Shown here in pieces: positions 43,400 through 54,161 of a stretch of DNA of 64,000 bases. Both the position numbers and the translations under genes were made by a program. How positions within the stretch are numbered: the stretch's first letter is position 1; the number at the start of each line of letters is the position of its first letter. The notes beneath the pieces were generated by a model. That model made no database searches and was not told the DNA's origin. It was given only the letters and a program-made list of their open reading frames with translations. The DNA comes from QHXQ01 sp045807745 (lineage in GTDB: Bacteria > Acidobacteriota > Blastocatellia > Pyrinomonadales > Pyrinomonadaceae): NCBI GenBank assembly GCA_045807745.1, contig JBJMGT010000037.1, positions 186,001 through 250,000 of the forward strand. Reading direction: 5' to 3'.

Positions 43400-44311
43400 T
43401 TATGTATCGTCGATATTTCGACCCACGAACTCCAATGCGCTACTCCAAGCCACTTTGATCTCTCCTGTGTCTGGATCACGATACCAAGATTCATTCCATG
43501 ATTTCTCAGGACTCCATTCCCAAGCTACTTGCTTTCCTCTCTTAAAGTGAGTTCGAGTGGTTGGAAATATTCGAAAATACTTCTTGCCGTTTGCGGTATT
43601 TGTTGTTTCTAAGATAACACCGCGAACATCAGGCCTAATCTGTGTACACTCTTTATCAGAATATATTTCTACTCCTGGGTGATAGACAATATTAACTTCA
43701 CGGGGAATTGATTTAAGCGCACTTAAAATCACATAACCGGAATCAATCGCCCGCAATATTTCATTTGAGTTTATATCACCACGACCATGTATGATTTGGC
43801 TGCGTACCTTTTGGAAGTCACGGAGTGCCATTATTAAGTGAGGGGGAAGTACTTCACGACCCTCTAATATTCTGATTGCGTTCGGCACTGTAAATGTATA
43901 ACGCTTTCCAGATTGCCCTTGACTAAAAAGAATTTCTCTCAATTCTTTTTCAATCTCAATGGCCAAAGAAATCAAGGCAAGCTTAGGGGATGATTCGGCC
44001 AAATCTAATACACTCTTAATTTCATCGTCCTCGTTTTCTTGAACGGCTGTTGGGTCAAAATTCTCTGGAGCTTTGGTCATTGGCTCTTCTGCGGGCGGCA
44101 ATGCATTAACCTCTGCCGCCGCCGCTAATGCGCTTTCATTTAATTTATCTAGTGAATCGCCAAGTTCCAGTTCTTGCCCCAGAAATTTGCCGCGTTTCAG
44201 ACGTTTTAACAAATCAGCTATCTCAGCTCTAAAACGCCATACAAGAACGAACGTCAAGATTGGCCAAAGTAGTGCGGCTATAGCTTGAATGATCTCAGCG
44301 AATTCCTTCAT
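43400..44311 (-). CDS. Membrane-anchored HEPN-like protein (AT-rich)
   Basis: This 303-residue protein begins with a transmembrane helix (~8-26, IQAIAALLWPILTFVLVWRF) and a basic segment. A disordered acidic linker follows (~65-100), then a helical domain with RSQIIHGRGDIN. Arg170 and His175 match the RxxxxH signature of HEPN domains (DUF4145-like). The C-terminal ~90 residues are beta-rich with several Trp. HEPN domains are commonly ribonucleases in defence or toxin systems, but assignment here rests on a short motif and helical pattern. Base composition is far lower in GC than the surroundings. It lies next to the toxin-antitoxin remnant. Confidence 0.65.
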   Translation of the reverse strand: MKEFAEIIQAIAALLWPILTFVLVWRFRAEIADLLKRLKRGKFLGQELELGDSLDKLNESALAAAAEVNALPPAEEPMTKAPENFDPTAVQENEDDEIKSVLDLAESSPKLALISLAIEIEKELREILFSQGQSGKRYTFTVPNAIRILEGREVLPPHLIMALRDFQKVRSQIIHGRGDINSNEILRAIDSGYVILSALKSIPREVNIVYHPGVEIYSDKECTQIRPDVRGVILETTNTANGKKYFRIFPTTRTHFKRGKQVAWEWSPEKSWNESWYRDPDTGEIKVAWSSALEFVGRNIDDT

Positions 44312-44444
44312 TGCTTTTGTTCTCTCTGTCTAAATGAATACTTAGAACTGCAAAGCGACCAACTATGATTGTACCGCAGAAACGCAGCAGAACTCCGCAA
44401 TAGGCGAAACCACCACATCCCACTTAGCAAGCGAACGTCCTAGA

Positions 44445-45445
<1,001 letters not shown>

Positions 45446-45446
<1 letters not shown>

Positions 45447-45775
45447 CACATCGTGACCTTGTTAACCGAGTTGTGCGCTTGCAGTCCGTGAATGAGCGCC
45501 GCGCCGCCGCGTATGGCCGAGGCCATGTGGATCGCTTCGGTCATCTGTTCGAGGTTCGAGCCGTTCTCCAGACAGCTCTGCGAGTAGGCGTCGATGCAGT
45601 AAGGACATTGGAGCGCGTGCGCGACGGCGAGACCGATAAGCGCCTTCTCGCGGCGCGTGAGCGCGCCCTCTGCCTGACACGCCTGATACCACGCCATGAA
45701 CTTCTCGAACAGATCGGGGCGGTGCTTGCCGACCTCCGCGAAGCGCGCGAGATCCTCCTCTTCGTAATATGTCAC
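45446..45775 (-). CDS. AhpD-like carboxymuconolactone decarboxylase family protein (arsenosugar-associated)
   Basis: This ~109-residue protein has the AhpD/CMD signature: GALTRREKALIGLAVAHALQ, then the redox CPYCIDAYSQ and EAIHMASAIRGGAALIHGLQ. It matches the peroxidase-like partner found next to arsS. A GTG start at VTYYEEEDLARF is chosen, where the family begins, with GGAGG about 13 bases ahead; an in-frame ATG at 45838 would add 21 residues. It is the first gene of the arsS operon. Confidence 0.82.
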
Positions 45776-45909
45776 GTCGTTAACGTCGCCTCCTGTATGA
45801 ATGGCTAACGGCAAAGTCTGTGCACAGTCTAAAGCCAAACGCGTTTTAGTTGAACAGCGACCCTGAGCTTAACCACGAAAGCATAAGAAAGTCACACGAA
45901 ATATACAGG

Positions 45910-45934
45910 TTGCGCCGAAGTACCGGCGGCGCAA
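45910..45934. promoter_or_regulatory. Small inverted repeat in a divergent promoter region
   Basis: TTGCGCCG (45910-45917) and CGGCGCAA (45927-45934) flank nine bases between the arsenosugar operon and the GH43 gene. It could be an operator or a hairpin; no regulator gene is adjacent. Confidence 0.3.
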
Positions 45935-46046
45935 TGTTATTGTTTCATGACGTTGAAAAAACGGTCGGCGCGTGATGGACATGGGCGCGCCGCGTGGCGC
46001 ACAATCAGCATCGTTTGCCAAACAGGCACAAGCAGGGCGATTCACG

Positions 46047-48053
46047 ATGACGACACCGGCGCGCGCCGCCTACCTCAATCCGGTTTACGACAGCGACTTT
46101 CCCGATCCATTTGTCCTTAAATTTCGCGGCGAGTATTGGGCGTATTGCACAGGCTTCTGGCGCGACGGCCGCTGTTTCGGCGTCATGCACTCGCGCGACC
46201 TTGTCCACTGGCGCGAACTCGCGGGCGCACTCACGCCCCTGCCCGGCGACAACCCTTGCTACTGGGCTCCCGAAGTCGTCTATCGCAACGGGCGCTTCCT
46301 GATGTACTACAGCGTCGGCAACGAGAAGCTAATGCACATCCGCGTTGCTATCGCCGAACACCCGGCCGGGCCGTTCGAAGACAGCGGACGTCAGTTAACA
46401 CACGAAGAGTTCGCTATCGACGCGCACGTCTTCATCGCCGCCGACGGCACGCGCTGGCTCTTCTACGCGACCGATTTTCTGACGCACACACACATCGGCA
46501 CGGGCACGGTGCGGGATCGCATGCTTGATGATTTCACGCTCGCGTGCGTGCCGCGCCCCGTCACGCGTGCGCGCTATGATTGGCAAGTCTATGACCCGCA
46601 CCGCGTCGAGAAGGGCGGCGTGCGCTGGCACACGGTCGAGGGGCCGTTCGTGCTCGCGCACAAGGGCAAGCTCTATCAGATGTTCAGCGGCGGCAACTGG
46701 CAGAACGTGACGTATGGTGTGAGCTATGCGATCAGCGACGCAATCGAGCGCGAAGACGAGTGGGCGCAAGTCGCGGACGGACAGCGCGTGCTGCCGATCC
46801 TGCGGACGATACCGGGCGAGGTTATCGGCCCCGGTCACAACTCTGTCGTGCGCGGGCCAGATAATCAACAACTGTTCTGCGTCTATCATCGCTGGCGCGA
46901 AGGCGTGGGGCGCGTGCTGGCGATTGACCGGCTCGACTGGGTCGGCGAGCGCATGACTGTGCTCGGCCCCAGCACGACGCCGCAGCCCGCGCCGCTCCAG
47001 CCTTCGTTCATTGATTATTTCGATGAAGAGCACGCTACAGATTTAGGCAACGGGTGGACTGTGCGCGGTGGACAATGGTCTGTGTGCGAAGGCGAAGCGC
47101 GGCAAGCGGCAACTGAGGGCGAAGCGGCGGCCGTGTGCAACACGCACGCACAGAGTTTTGTGGCGGAGCTAAGCTTGCGCGCCTTGTCAGCCGACGCGAA
47201 AGACGGCTACGCTTTCGGCGTGAGCCTCGAAAACGAGACGCAAACGTGCAGCCGTTTTATGTTGCGCCCAAATGCAGGCCAAGCCGTGTTATCCTGCGCC
47301 GACGAGCAGGGTGTCTGGCGGCTAGACTCCTTTAGTTTGCCGGCCGATTTCGCGCCTAGTGTGGCTCATCTCTTGCGCGTTGAAGTTGACGGGACGTGCT
47401 TTCGCATCCAACTCGATGACCATGTCGTGCAGGTCGAGGGGCAACTGGCCACTGCACCTGACCGCATCGCACTTGTTACCGAAGACAAGGCGGCTGCTTT
47501 TGCCGGTTTCGCGTTGACTGTTGGCTGGGAAGCGCAGTTTATGCGCGCCGATTGGCGCGCGCGCGGCTGGCGCTCTCTAGCAAAATACAATCGATGGTGG
47601 GTCGAAGACAGCGAGTTGAAATGCGTGGAGTGTTTGATACAGCCGGAAGTGTTAGTCACGGGCGCGCCGCTTGTTGCTTACGAATTGGTCGTGAACATGC
47701 GGCTGGGACACGAACGGCCGACAGGTAGTCGCATAGGCTTCTATCCGGCGCTCGCGGCGGATGACGAGCGCGGGCCGCTGCTGACCGTTGAGCGACGGGC
47801 TGAAGGCGGTTGGATAATGCTAGTCAGTGCGCTTGATCAGCCACAGCACGAATTTCCACTGCCGGAGACGTTCGACCCCTCCATTCAACAGCAGTTCCGC
47901 GTGCGTAAGGAGGCTGGGAAGTTGAGTGTGCAATGGGACGCCGCTCGGCTCGGTATGATCGATGCGCCGCATACGCCCACGCGCATCGGGCTATTTGCGC
48001 ACGAGTCGATTGCGGCTTTTGATTTGGTGCGTGTGACTGAGATCAAACAATAG
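46047..48053 (+). CDS. GH43-type glycoside hydrolase with C-terminal jelly-roll
   Basis: This ~668-residue protein has an N-terminal five-bladed propeller of the GH43/GH32-like clan: NPVYDSDFPDPFVLKFRGEY with the early Asp, CYWAPEVVYRNGRFLMYYSV, IDAHVFIAADGTRWLFYATD and HNSVVRGPDNQQLFCVYHRW. From ~330 there are two concanavalin/LamG-like beta-sandwich stretches. It should cleave arabinose-, xylose- or galactose-type side chains. No signal peptide is seen from this start or from the longer alternatives at 45972/45975, so it is probably cytoplasmic and acts on imported oligosaccharides. A GH1 gene follows in the same direction. Confidence 0.82.
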   Translation: MTTPARAAYLNPVYDSDFPDPFVLKFRGEYWAYCTGFWRDGRCFGVMHSRDLVHWRELAGALTPLPGDNPCYWAPEVVYRNGRFLMYYSVGNEKLMHIRVAIAEHPAGPFEDSGRQLTHEEFAIDAHVFIAADGTRWLFYATDFLTHTHIGTGTVRDRMLDDFTLACVPRPVTRARYDWQVYDPHRVEKGGVRWHTVEGPFVLAHKGKLYQMFSGGNWQNVTYGVSYAISDAIEREDEWAQVADGQRVLPILRTIPGEVIGPGHNSVVRGPDNQQLFCVYHRWREGVGRVLAIDRLDWVGERMTVLGPSTTPQPAPLQPSFIDYFDEEHATDLGNGWTVRGGQWSVCEGEARQAATEGEAAAVCNTHAQSFVAELSLRALSADAKDGYAFGVSLENETQTCSRFMLRPNAGQAVLSCADEQGVWRLDSFSLPADFAPSVAHLLRVEVDGTCFRIQLDDHVVQVEGQLATAPDRIALVTEDKAAAFAGFALTVGWEAQFMRADWRARGWRSLAKYNRWWVEDSELKCVECLIQPEVLVTGAPLVAYELVVNMRLGHERPTGSRIGFYPALAADDERGPLLTVERRAEGGWIMLVSALDQPQHEFPLPETFDPSIQQQFRVRKEAGKLSVQWDAARLGMIDAPHTPTRIGLFAHESIAAFDLVRVTEIKQ

Positions 48054-48065
48054 TGATGAATAAAA

Positions 48066-48125
48066 AGTGATAGGTGACAAGGTTTCTTATCTTGGCTCGT
48101 CACTCGCCACTCGTCACCTGTCACT
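48066..48125. repeat. Tandem-word hairpin (GTCACTC/GTGAC family)
   Basis: AGTGATAGGTGAC (48066-48078) pairs with GTCACCTGTCACT (48113-48125) with one mismatch. The right side holds further GTCACTC, CCACTCGTCAC words. It lies between the GH43 stop and the GH1 start. Confidence 0.8.
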
Positions 48126-48131
48126 AAGCTT

Positions 48132-49469
48132 ATGATGAACGACTTGGTGTTGGGGCCGCGCGCAGAGGATTTCATCTGGGCAAGCGGGATCGAAGACACG
48201 TTTGTGCCGCAGGTGCGGCCCGGTCATCGCGCGCTCGACGAGTACCAGTTGATGGGGCACTACGAGCACTGGCGCGAAGACTTGGCGTTGGCCCGCGCGT
48301 TGGGCGTGCGCGCCTTGCGTTGGGGCGTGCCGTGGTATCGCGTCGAGCCTCTGCCGGGCGAGTTCGACTGGGGCTGGACGGATGAGGTGCTGCCCTACAT
48401 GGTCGAAGAACTCGGCATCACGCCGATCATCGATCTGATGCACTACGGCTGCCCCTTCTGGCTCAAGCGCGAATTCGTCAGCAAGGACTATGTGCGCGCC
48501 GTCTCTGCATACGCCGCCGCCTTCGCGCGCCGTTATAAAAGTCTGGTGCGCTGGTACACGCCCTTGAACGAGCCGCTGGTTAACGCCTTGTGGTGCGGGA
48601 AGCGGGGCTTGTGGCCGCCCTACTTGCGCGGCGAGAAGGGCTACATCCGCGTCATGCTGCAACTCGTGCGCGGCATCGTGGCGACCGTGAATGCGCTCAA
48701 AGAGATCGATCCGCAGGCAGTGATGGTGCACGTCGAAGCGGCGGGTCTCAGTCGCGCGATCCGGCAGGACTTGGAAGTGCTCGCCGTCGAAGAGCAGCGG
48801 CGCGGCTATCTCGCCTATGATCTGCTCGTCGGCCATGTCACGCCCGATCATCCGCTCTACACTTGGCTCTTGCGCAGCGGCGCAGCGCCCGACGCGCTCG
48901 CAGAGATCGCGCGCCAGCCCATCAAACTCGACGTACTGGGCTTAAACTTTTATCCGCAATGGTCAACGCAGCATCTCTACGTGGACGCACGCGGGCGACT
49001 CGCCTATCGCGTCCACGAAGAAGACGGCGCGGGCTTCGCGGCGCTCATCAACGACTACTACGAGCGCTACCGCGTGCCGATCATGATCACGGAGACGAGC
49101 GCGTTCGGCGCGGAAGAGTTGCGCGCGCGCTGGCTGAAATCATCGGTCGAGGCGGTCAAGTACCTGCGCAGTCAACGCATCCCCGTGCTCGGCTACACGT
49201 GGTTTCCGATGTGCACGATGATCGACTGGCGCTACCGCCACGGCACCGCGCCGAAAGAGCAATACCGGATCGAACTCGGTCTCTACGTGCTCGATGAAAG
49301 CGGCGCACACGGGCGTTGGTCGCCTACGCCGCTCGTCGAACAGTTGCGCACTTACATCAACAACCCCAACGACTCAATCGGCCCGCTCGACTCAAACGCC
49401 CTCGCCGCCACACACCAGACCGACGCCACCAAAGCGCACCTGCGGGACACAGCGCTCGCCGCCGATTAG
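48132..49469 (+). CDS. Glycoside hydrolase family 1 (beta-glucosidase-like)
   Basis: This 445-residue (beta/alpha)8 enzyme has the acid/base glutamate in VRWYTPLNEPLVNALWCGK (~146) and the nucleophile glutamate in VPIMITETSAFG (~320). GWTDEVLPYMVEELGITPII and WGVPWYRVEPLPGEFDWGW match the GH1 active-site barrel. It is a retaining beta-glycosidase, likely intracellular as there is no signal peptide. It works downstream of the GH43 enzyme in the same probable operon. A tail of ~40 low-complexity residues follows the barrel. Confidence 0.85.
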   Translation: MMNDLVLGPRAEDFIWASGIEDTFVPQVRPGHRALDEYQLMGHYEHWREDLALARALGVRALRWGVPWYRVEPLPGEFDWGWTDEVLPYMVEELGITPIIDLMHYGCPFWLKREFVSKDYVRAVSAYAAAFARRYKSLVRWYTPLNEPLVNALWCGKRGLWPPYLRGEKGYIRVMLQLVRGIVATVNALKEIDPQAVMVHVEAAGLSRAIRQDLEVLAVEEQRRGYLAYDLLVGHVTPDHPLYTWLLRSGAAPDALAEIARQPIKLDVLGLNFYPQWSTQHLYVDARGRLAYRVHEEDGAGFAALINDYYERYRVPIMITETSAFGAEELRARWLKSSVEAVKYLRSQRIPVLGYTWFPMCTMIDWRYRHGTAPKEQYRIELGLYVLDESGAHGRWSPTPLVEQLRTYINNPNDSIGPLDSNALAATHQTDATKAHLRDTALAAD

Positions 49470-49564
49470 CGTATGTGTAAGAGGAAACCATTAATCGAGT
49501 GGCCGATTTGACAGGCTGAAGACGGGTTAAGTATCTTCTCAGGGCAAGTCAGTTCTTTTAACCT

Positions 49565-49636
49565 GCGGGAGTAGCTCAGTGGTAGAGCATCTGGTTCCCA
49601 ACCAGAGGGTCGCGAGTTCAAGCCTCGTCTCCCGCT
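49565..49636 (+). tRNA. tRNA-Gly (anticodon CCC)
   Basis: This is a full cloverleaf: acceptor GCGGGAG/CTCCCGC, D stem GCTC/GAGC, anticodon stem TCTGG/CCAGA with loop TTCCCAA (anticodon CCC), and T arm GCGAG-TTCAAGC-CTCGT. The discriminator base is T and no CCA is encoded. Confidence 0.95.
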
Positions 49637-49655
49637 TGCTTTAAAATTGAATAAG

Positions 49656-49693
49656 GAAAAGCGGCTTCGTTCTTTCGAGCGAAGCCGCTTTTC
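49656..49693. terminator. Bidirectional terminator between tRNA-Gly and groEL
   Basis: GAAAAGCGGCTTCG pairs with CGAAGCCGCTTTTC around a short loop, followed by TTTT on the plus strand and an A-rich left flank that gives Us on the minus strand. It serves the tRNA on one side and groEL on the other. Confidence 0.85.
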
Positions 49694-49720
49694 TTTTGTC
49701 GTGCGTGACGGGGCTGGCGC

Positions 49721-51376
<1,656 letters not shown>

Positions 51377-51445
51377 ATTCTCTTTTCTCCTCCAAATCTA
51401 TCTGCAAACTTTAAGCAAAAGAAAAGCGGCAGTGCCCGTATCGGA

Positions 51446-51778
51446 CTACTTGCCGCCCTTCTTGCCGCCCGCATGCGCGCCGGCACGCTCGATGATGCCG
51501 AGGATTTCGTCCTCACGCATGATGAGCAATTCCTCGCCGTCGAGCTTGATCTCCGAGCCGCTGTACTTGCCGAAGAGCACGCGGTCGCCCGCTTTCACGT
51601 CCAAGGTCTGGCGCGTGCCGTCTTCCTTATACTTGCCCTCGCCGACGGCGATCACTTCGCCCTCCTGCGGTTTTTCCTTTGCGGTGTCCGGGATGATGAT
51701 CCCGCCTCGTACCTGCTCACCTTCCTCGATCCGGCGCACAATCACGCGGTCATGAAGGGGTCTGATGTTTGTAGCCAT
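51446..51778 (-). CDS. groS: 10 kDa co-chaperonin GroES
   Basis: This 110-residue protein reads IRPLHDRVIVRRIEEGEQVR, GGIIIPDTAKEKPQEGEV (mobile loop and roof) and VLFGKYSGSEIKLDGEELLI. It ends with a Lys/Gly-rich extension (GAHAGGKKGGK) longer than in most GroES. GGAAAGGAG precedes the ATG. It is the first gene of a CIRCE-regulated groESL operon. Confidence 0.98.
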   Translation of the reverse strand: MATNIRPLHDRVIVRRIEEGEQVRGGIIIPDTAKEKPQEGEVIAVGEGKYKEDGTRQTLDVKAGDRVLFGKYSGSEIKLDGEELLIMREDEILGIIERAGAHAGGKKGGK

Positions 51779-51913
51779 AATGCTCCTTTCCGGTGGTTGC
51801 TGAGATGTTTTGATTGCTGTAAGCAATACTTGTCAGAACTGATTCCTTGCCCGCCGACGTGCTGCCCGTAGAACCGCTGACGACAGATGTATATCTCGGT
51901 CAGCACCACCCGT

Positions 51914-51940
51914 TTAGCACTCACTTCAGGCAAGTGCTAA
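51914..51940 (-). promoter_or_regulatory. CIRCE operator (HrcA site)
   Basis: TTAGCACTC, nine bases, then AAGTGCTAA matches the CIRCE consensus (TTAGCACTC-N9-GAGTGCTAA) with one mismatch. It lies in the groES leader just after the -10 element, the standard place for HrcA repression of groESL. No hrcA gene is in the window. Confidence 0.95.
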
Positions 51941-51941
51941 G

Positions 51942-51969
51942 AATAGACTGCACACGAAGTGGTTGTCAA
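51942..51969 (-). promoter_or_regulatory. Vegetative promoter of groESL
   Basis: On the minus strand a perfect TTGACA (51964-51969) lies 16 bases before TCTATT (51942-51947). The CIRCE element starts two bases later, so repressor binding would block the start site. Confidence 0.75.
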
Positions 51970-52078
51970 CCGGGCAGCTGAAATCTGAGTCGAGGACACT
52001 CAGATTTCTATCGGGTGTGGATAAATTGGCGGGTCTTAATAGGTATTTGTTGTGAGCGAGGTGGTATGCGCCTATTGA

Positions 52079-52348
52079 TCAGCGTGCCTTGCGTTTGAGG
52101 GTTTTACTGTTACCGCGCTTCTTCGCCGCCGGGGCCGGGCGGCTTTGGCGGCGGTAATCGGCCACGCGTTTGGAGAGCGTGTTGCGGTGGATGCCGAGCG
52201 TGGCGGCGGTGCGCGACAGATGCTCTTTATGCCGTGAGAGGGCTTTCTGTATGTAGAGCTTTTCAAACTCGGAGAGCGCCTCGTCAAGCATGATCTGGCC
52301 GTCGAGCATCTCGTCAATCAGGGCTTCAAGGCGGGCACGCATCTGCAT
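52079..52348 (-). CDS. Fis-type helix-turn-helix protein
   Basis: This 89-residue protein has an N-terminal helix and a C-terminal HTH_8/Fis motif: LYIQKALSRHKEHLSRTAAT followed by LGIHRNTLSKRVADYR. A Lys/Arg-rich tail follows. The same domain forms the DNA-binding end of NtrC-type activators, but here it stands alone, as in Fis. GGAGAAG precedes the ATG. The target is unknown. It is downstream of cvpA on the same strand. Confidence 0.85.
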   Translation of the reverse strand: MQMRARLEALIDEMLDGQIMLDEALSEFEKLYIQKALSRHKEHLSRTAATLGIHRNTLSKRVADYRRQSRPAPAAKKRGNSKTLKRKAR

Positions 52349-52422
52349 GACTTCTCCTGGGGGCGAACGAATATGGGTACAACCACCCGGCGGTAAATAA
52401 AACTCTGCTTACTACTGGCGGC

Positions 52423-52935
52423 TCACGCGCGCACGCGGCGGTAGCCGGCCAGAAAACGCGCCCGTAGCTCGTTTGAAGTTAAGTAGGACAACGCCTGCGC
52501 GCTCAACGCGAGCACGGGTGCGGTGCGCGCTTCGCTGACGGCGCTGAGGCGGACGGGAAACGCGGTCAGCGCCAGATACATGACGGCGCAGACCGCCAAG
52601 CCCCGCGCTAAGCCGAACAACGCACCCAAGGCTCGATCCAGCCAGCCCAGCCGCGCCCGCTGCAAACGCCCGCGCACCAACTGCCCGGCGGCGAAACCAA
52701 GTGCCAACGCCGCGCCCACGATCAGCAGAAACCCACACGCCTGCGCCGCCGCCTCTGAACTGACCAGCCCGACACTGCGTAGCCACGCGCCGACCATGTC
52801 ATAACCGCGCGCCGCTAAAACGACGCCAACAAACAGCGCGCCCGTCGCAATCAGTGCCCGCACCAACCCGCGCAACGCCCCCGCCACCAGCGACGAGCCG
52901 ACGAGGGCCAATACGATGAGATCGAAGACTGTCAT
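52423..52935 (-). CDS. cvpA: CvpA family membrane protein
   Basis: This 170-residue protein has four hydrophobic helices (FDLIVLALVGSSLVAGALRG, TGALFVGVVLAARG, CGFLLIVGAALALGFAAG, ALFGLARGLAVCAVMYLAL) in the CvpA/colicin V production pattern. CvpA supports envelope stability and colicin secretion in enterobacteria; the general role is unclear. It follows purC, separated by a tandem-word hairpin. Confidence 0.85.
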   Translation of the reverse strand: MTVFDLIVLALVGSSLVAGALRGLVRALIATGALFVGVVLAARGYDMVGAWLRSVGLVSSEAAAQACGFLLIVGAALALGFAAGQLVRGRLQRARLGWLDRALGALFGLARGLAVCAVMYLALTAFPVRLSAVSEARTAPVLALSAQALSYLTSNELRARFLAGYRRVRA

Positions 52936-52950
52936 GGAACAGCAGATGTC

Positions 52951-53002
52951 AGATGTCAGATGCTAGATGTTAGCCCTGTCTGACATCTAGCATCTGACAT
53001 CT
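52951..53002. repeat. Tandem-word hairpin (AGATGTC family)
   Basis: The left arm (52951-52973) reads AGATGTCAGATGCTAGATG then TTAG. The right arm (52980-53002) is complementary over 23 bases with one mismatch. It touches the purC stop codon and lies just before cvpA, inside a likely common transcript. Confidence 0.88.
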
Positions 53003-53906
53003 ATTCTTTCAATTCGTTCCCCGTGAGCAGGCGGTAGGCTTCGAGGTAGCGCGCCGTCGTGGCCGCGGCGATGGCGGGCGGCAATGGCGGCGCGGGCGGC
53101 CGTTTGTCCCAGTTGAGCGTCTCCAGATAATCGCGCACATACTGTTTGTCGAACGAGGGTTGCGCGTGCCCCGGTTCGTAACTGTCGAGCGGCCAGAAGC
53201 GCGACGAGTCGGGGGTTAGTGCTTCGTCGATCAAAATGATCGCGCCGTTGCGTGTGCGCCCAAATTCAAATTTCGTGTCAGCGATGATGATGCCGCGTGC
53301 ACGCGCATAACTTTCGGCATCGCGATAGAGCGCGAGAGCTGTGTCGCGCAAATGCGTAGTCACGTCCGCGCCGACGATCGCGCGCATGCGCGCTTCGCTG
53401 ATGTTCTCGTCGTGACCCGTTTCGGCTTTGGTTGCGGGCGTGAAGATAGGCGCGGGCAGTTGCGCGGACTCTTTGAGGTTCGGCGGCAACTTGTGCCCGC
53501 AGACTTCGCCGGTGCATTGGTAGTCTTTCCAGCCGGAGCCGGCCAGATAACCGCGCACGACGCACTCGACCGGAAACACTTCCGTCCGCTCGACGAGCAT
53601 CGCCCGCCCGCGCAGCATGTCCGCGTGCCGACTAAGCTGTGCCGGCATCTGCGCGACATCAGTTGTGAGCAAATGGTGCGGTGTGATGTGCGCGAGGCGT
53701 GTGAACCAGAAGCGCGAGAGCGCGGTGAGCACTGCACCTTTGCGCGGCACTTGCGTCGGCAGGATGCAGTCGAAAGCGGAGATGCGATCCGTGGCGACGA
53801 CGAGCAGGCGTTCGGCCTCGACCGCGTACACGTCGCGCACCTTGCCGCGCCGCACTAATTCGAGATCGGTGAATGATGTCTCGTTGACTGGCGAGAGGGC
53901 GCTCAT
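53001..53906 (-). CDS. purC: SAICAR synthetase (phosphoribosylaminoimidazole-succinocarboxamide synthase)
   Basis: This 301-residue enzyme of the longer PurC form has LVRRGKVRDVYAVEAERLLV, ATDRISAFDCILPTQVPRKG, VECVVRGYLAGSGWKDYQ and IIADTKFEFGRTRNG, all SAICAR synthetase landmarks for ATP, CAIR and aspartate binding. It catalyses step 8 of purine synthesis. No other purine genes are adjacent. Confidence 0.97.
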   Translation of the reverse strand: MSALSPVNETSFTDLELVRRGKVRDVYAVEAERLLVVATDRISAFDCILPTQVPRKGAVLTALSRFWFTRLAHITPHHLLTTDVAQMPAQLSRHADMLRGRAMLVERTEVFPVECVVRGYLAGSGWKDYQCTGEVCGHKLPPNLKESAQLPAPIFTPATKAETGHDENISEARMRAIVGADVTTHLRDTALALYRDAESYARARGIIIADTKFEFGRTRNGAIILIDEALTPDSSRFWPLDSYEPGHAQPSFDKQYVRDYLETLNWDKRPPAPPLPPAIAAATTARYLEAYRLLTGNELKE

Positions 53907-54161
53907 GTCTGTTCGTTTGATTCGGGGGCCGGCTTGATTTAGTTGCGCACGCGGCGCGCATGTAGCGACGCGGGATTGTGCGCGCGCTACGCTGGTTTGT
54001 CAAGACTGAGAAAGTGCGCGGCGAACGAGCGCGGGCAAGTGTAAATAAAAATGGTCTAAAGCGTATTCATGCGCTATGTGTGACGCATTTGATCTTCCGT
54101 GTCCGTTGCTTTACAAACGTGTGGTAGCAGCAGCTAGTTCGGACTTGCTCAGGAGAACATA

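Noticed and set aside
43255..43494. N-terminal extension of the DUF433 frame to 154 residues
   Set aside because: The extra 80 codons cross the synthetase remnant and the end of the HEPN-like gene, and DUF433 family proteins start at the internal Met.
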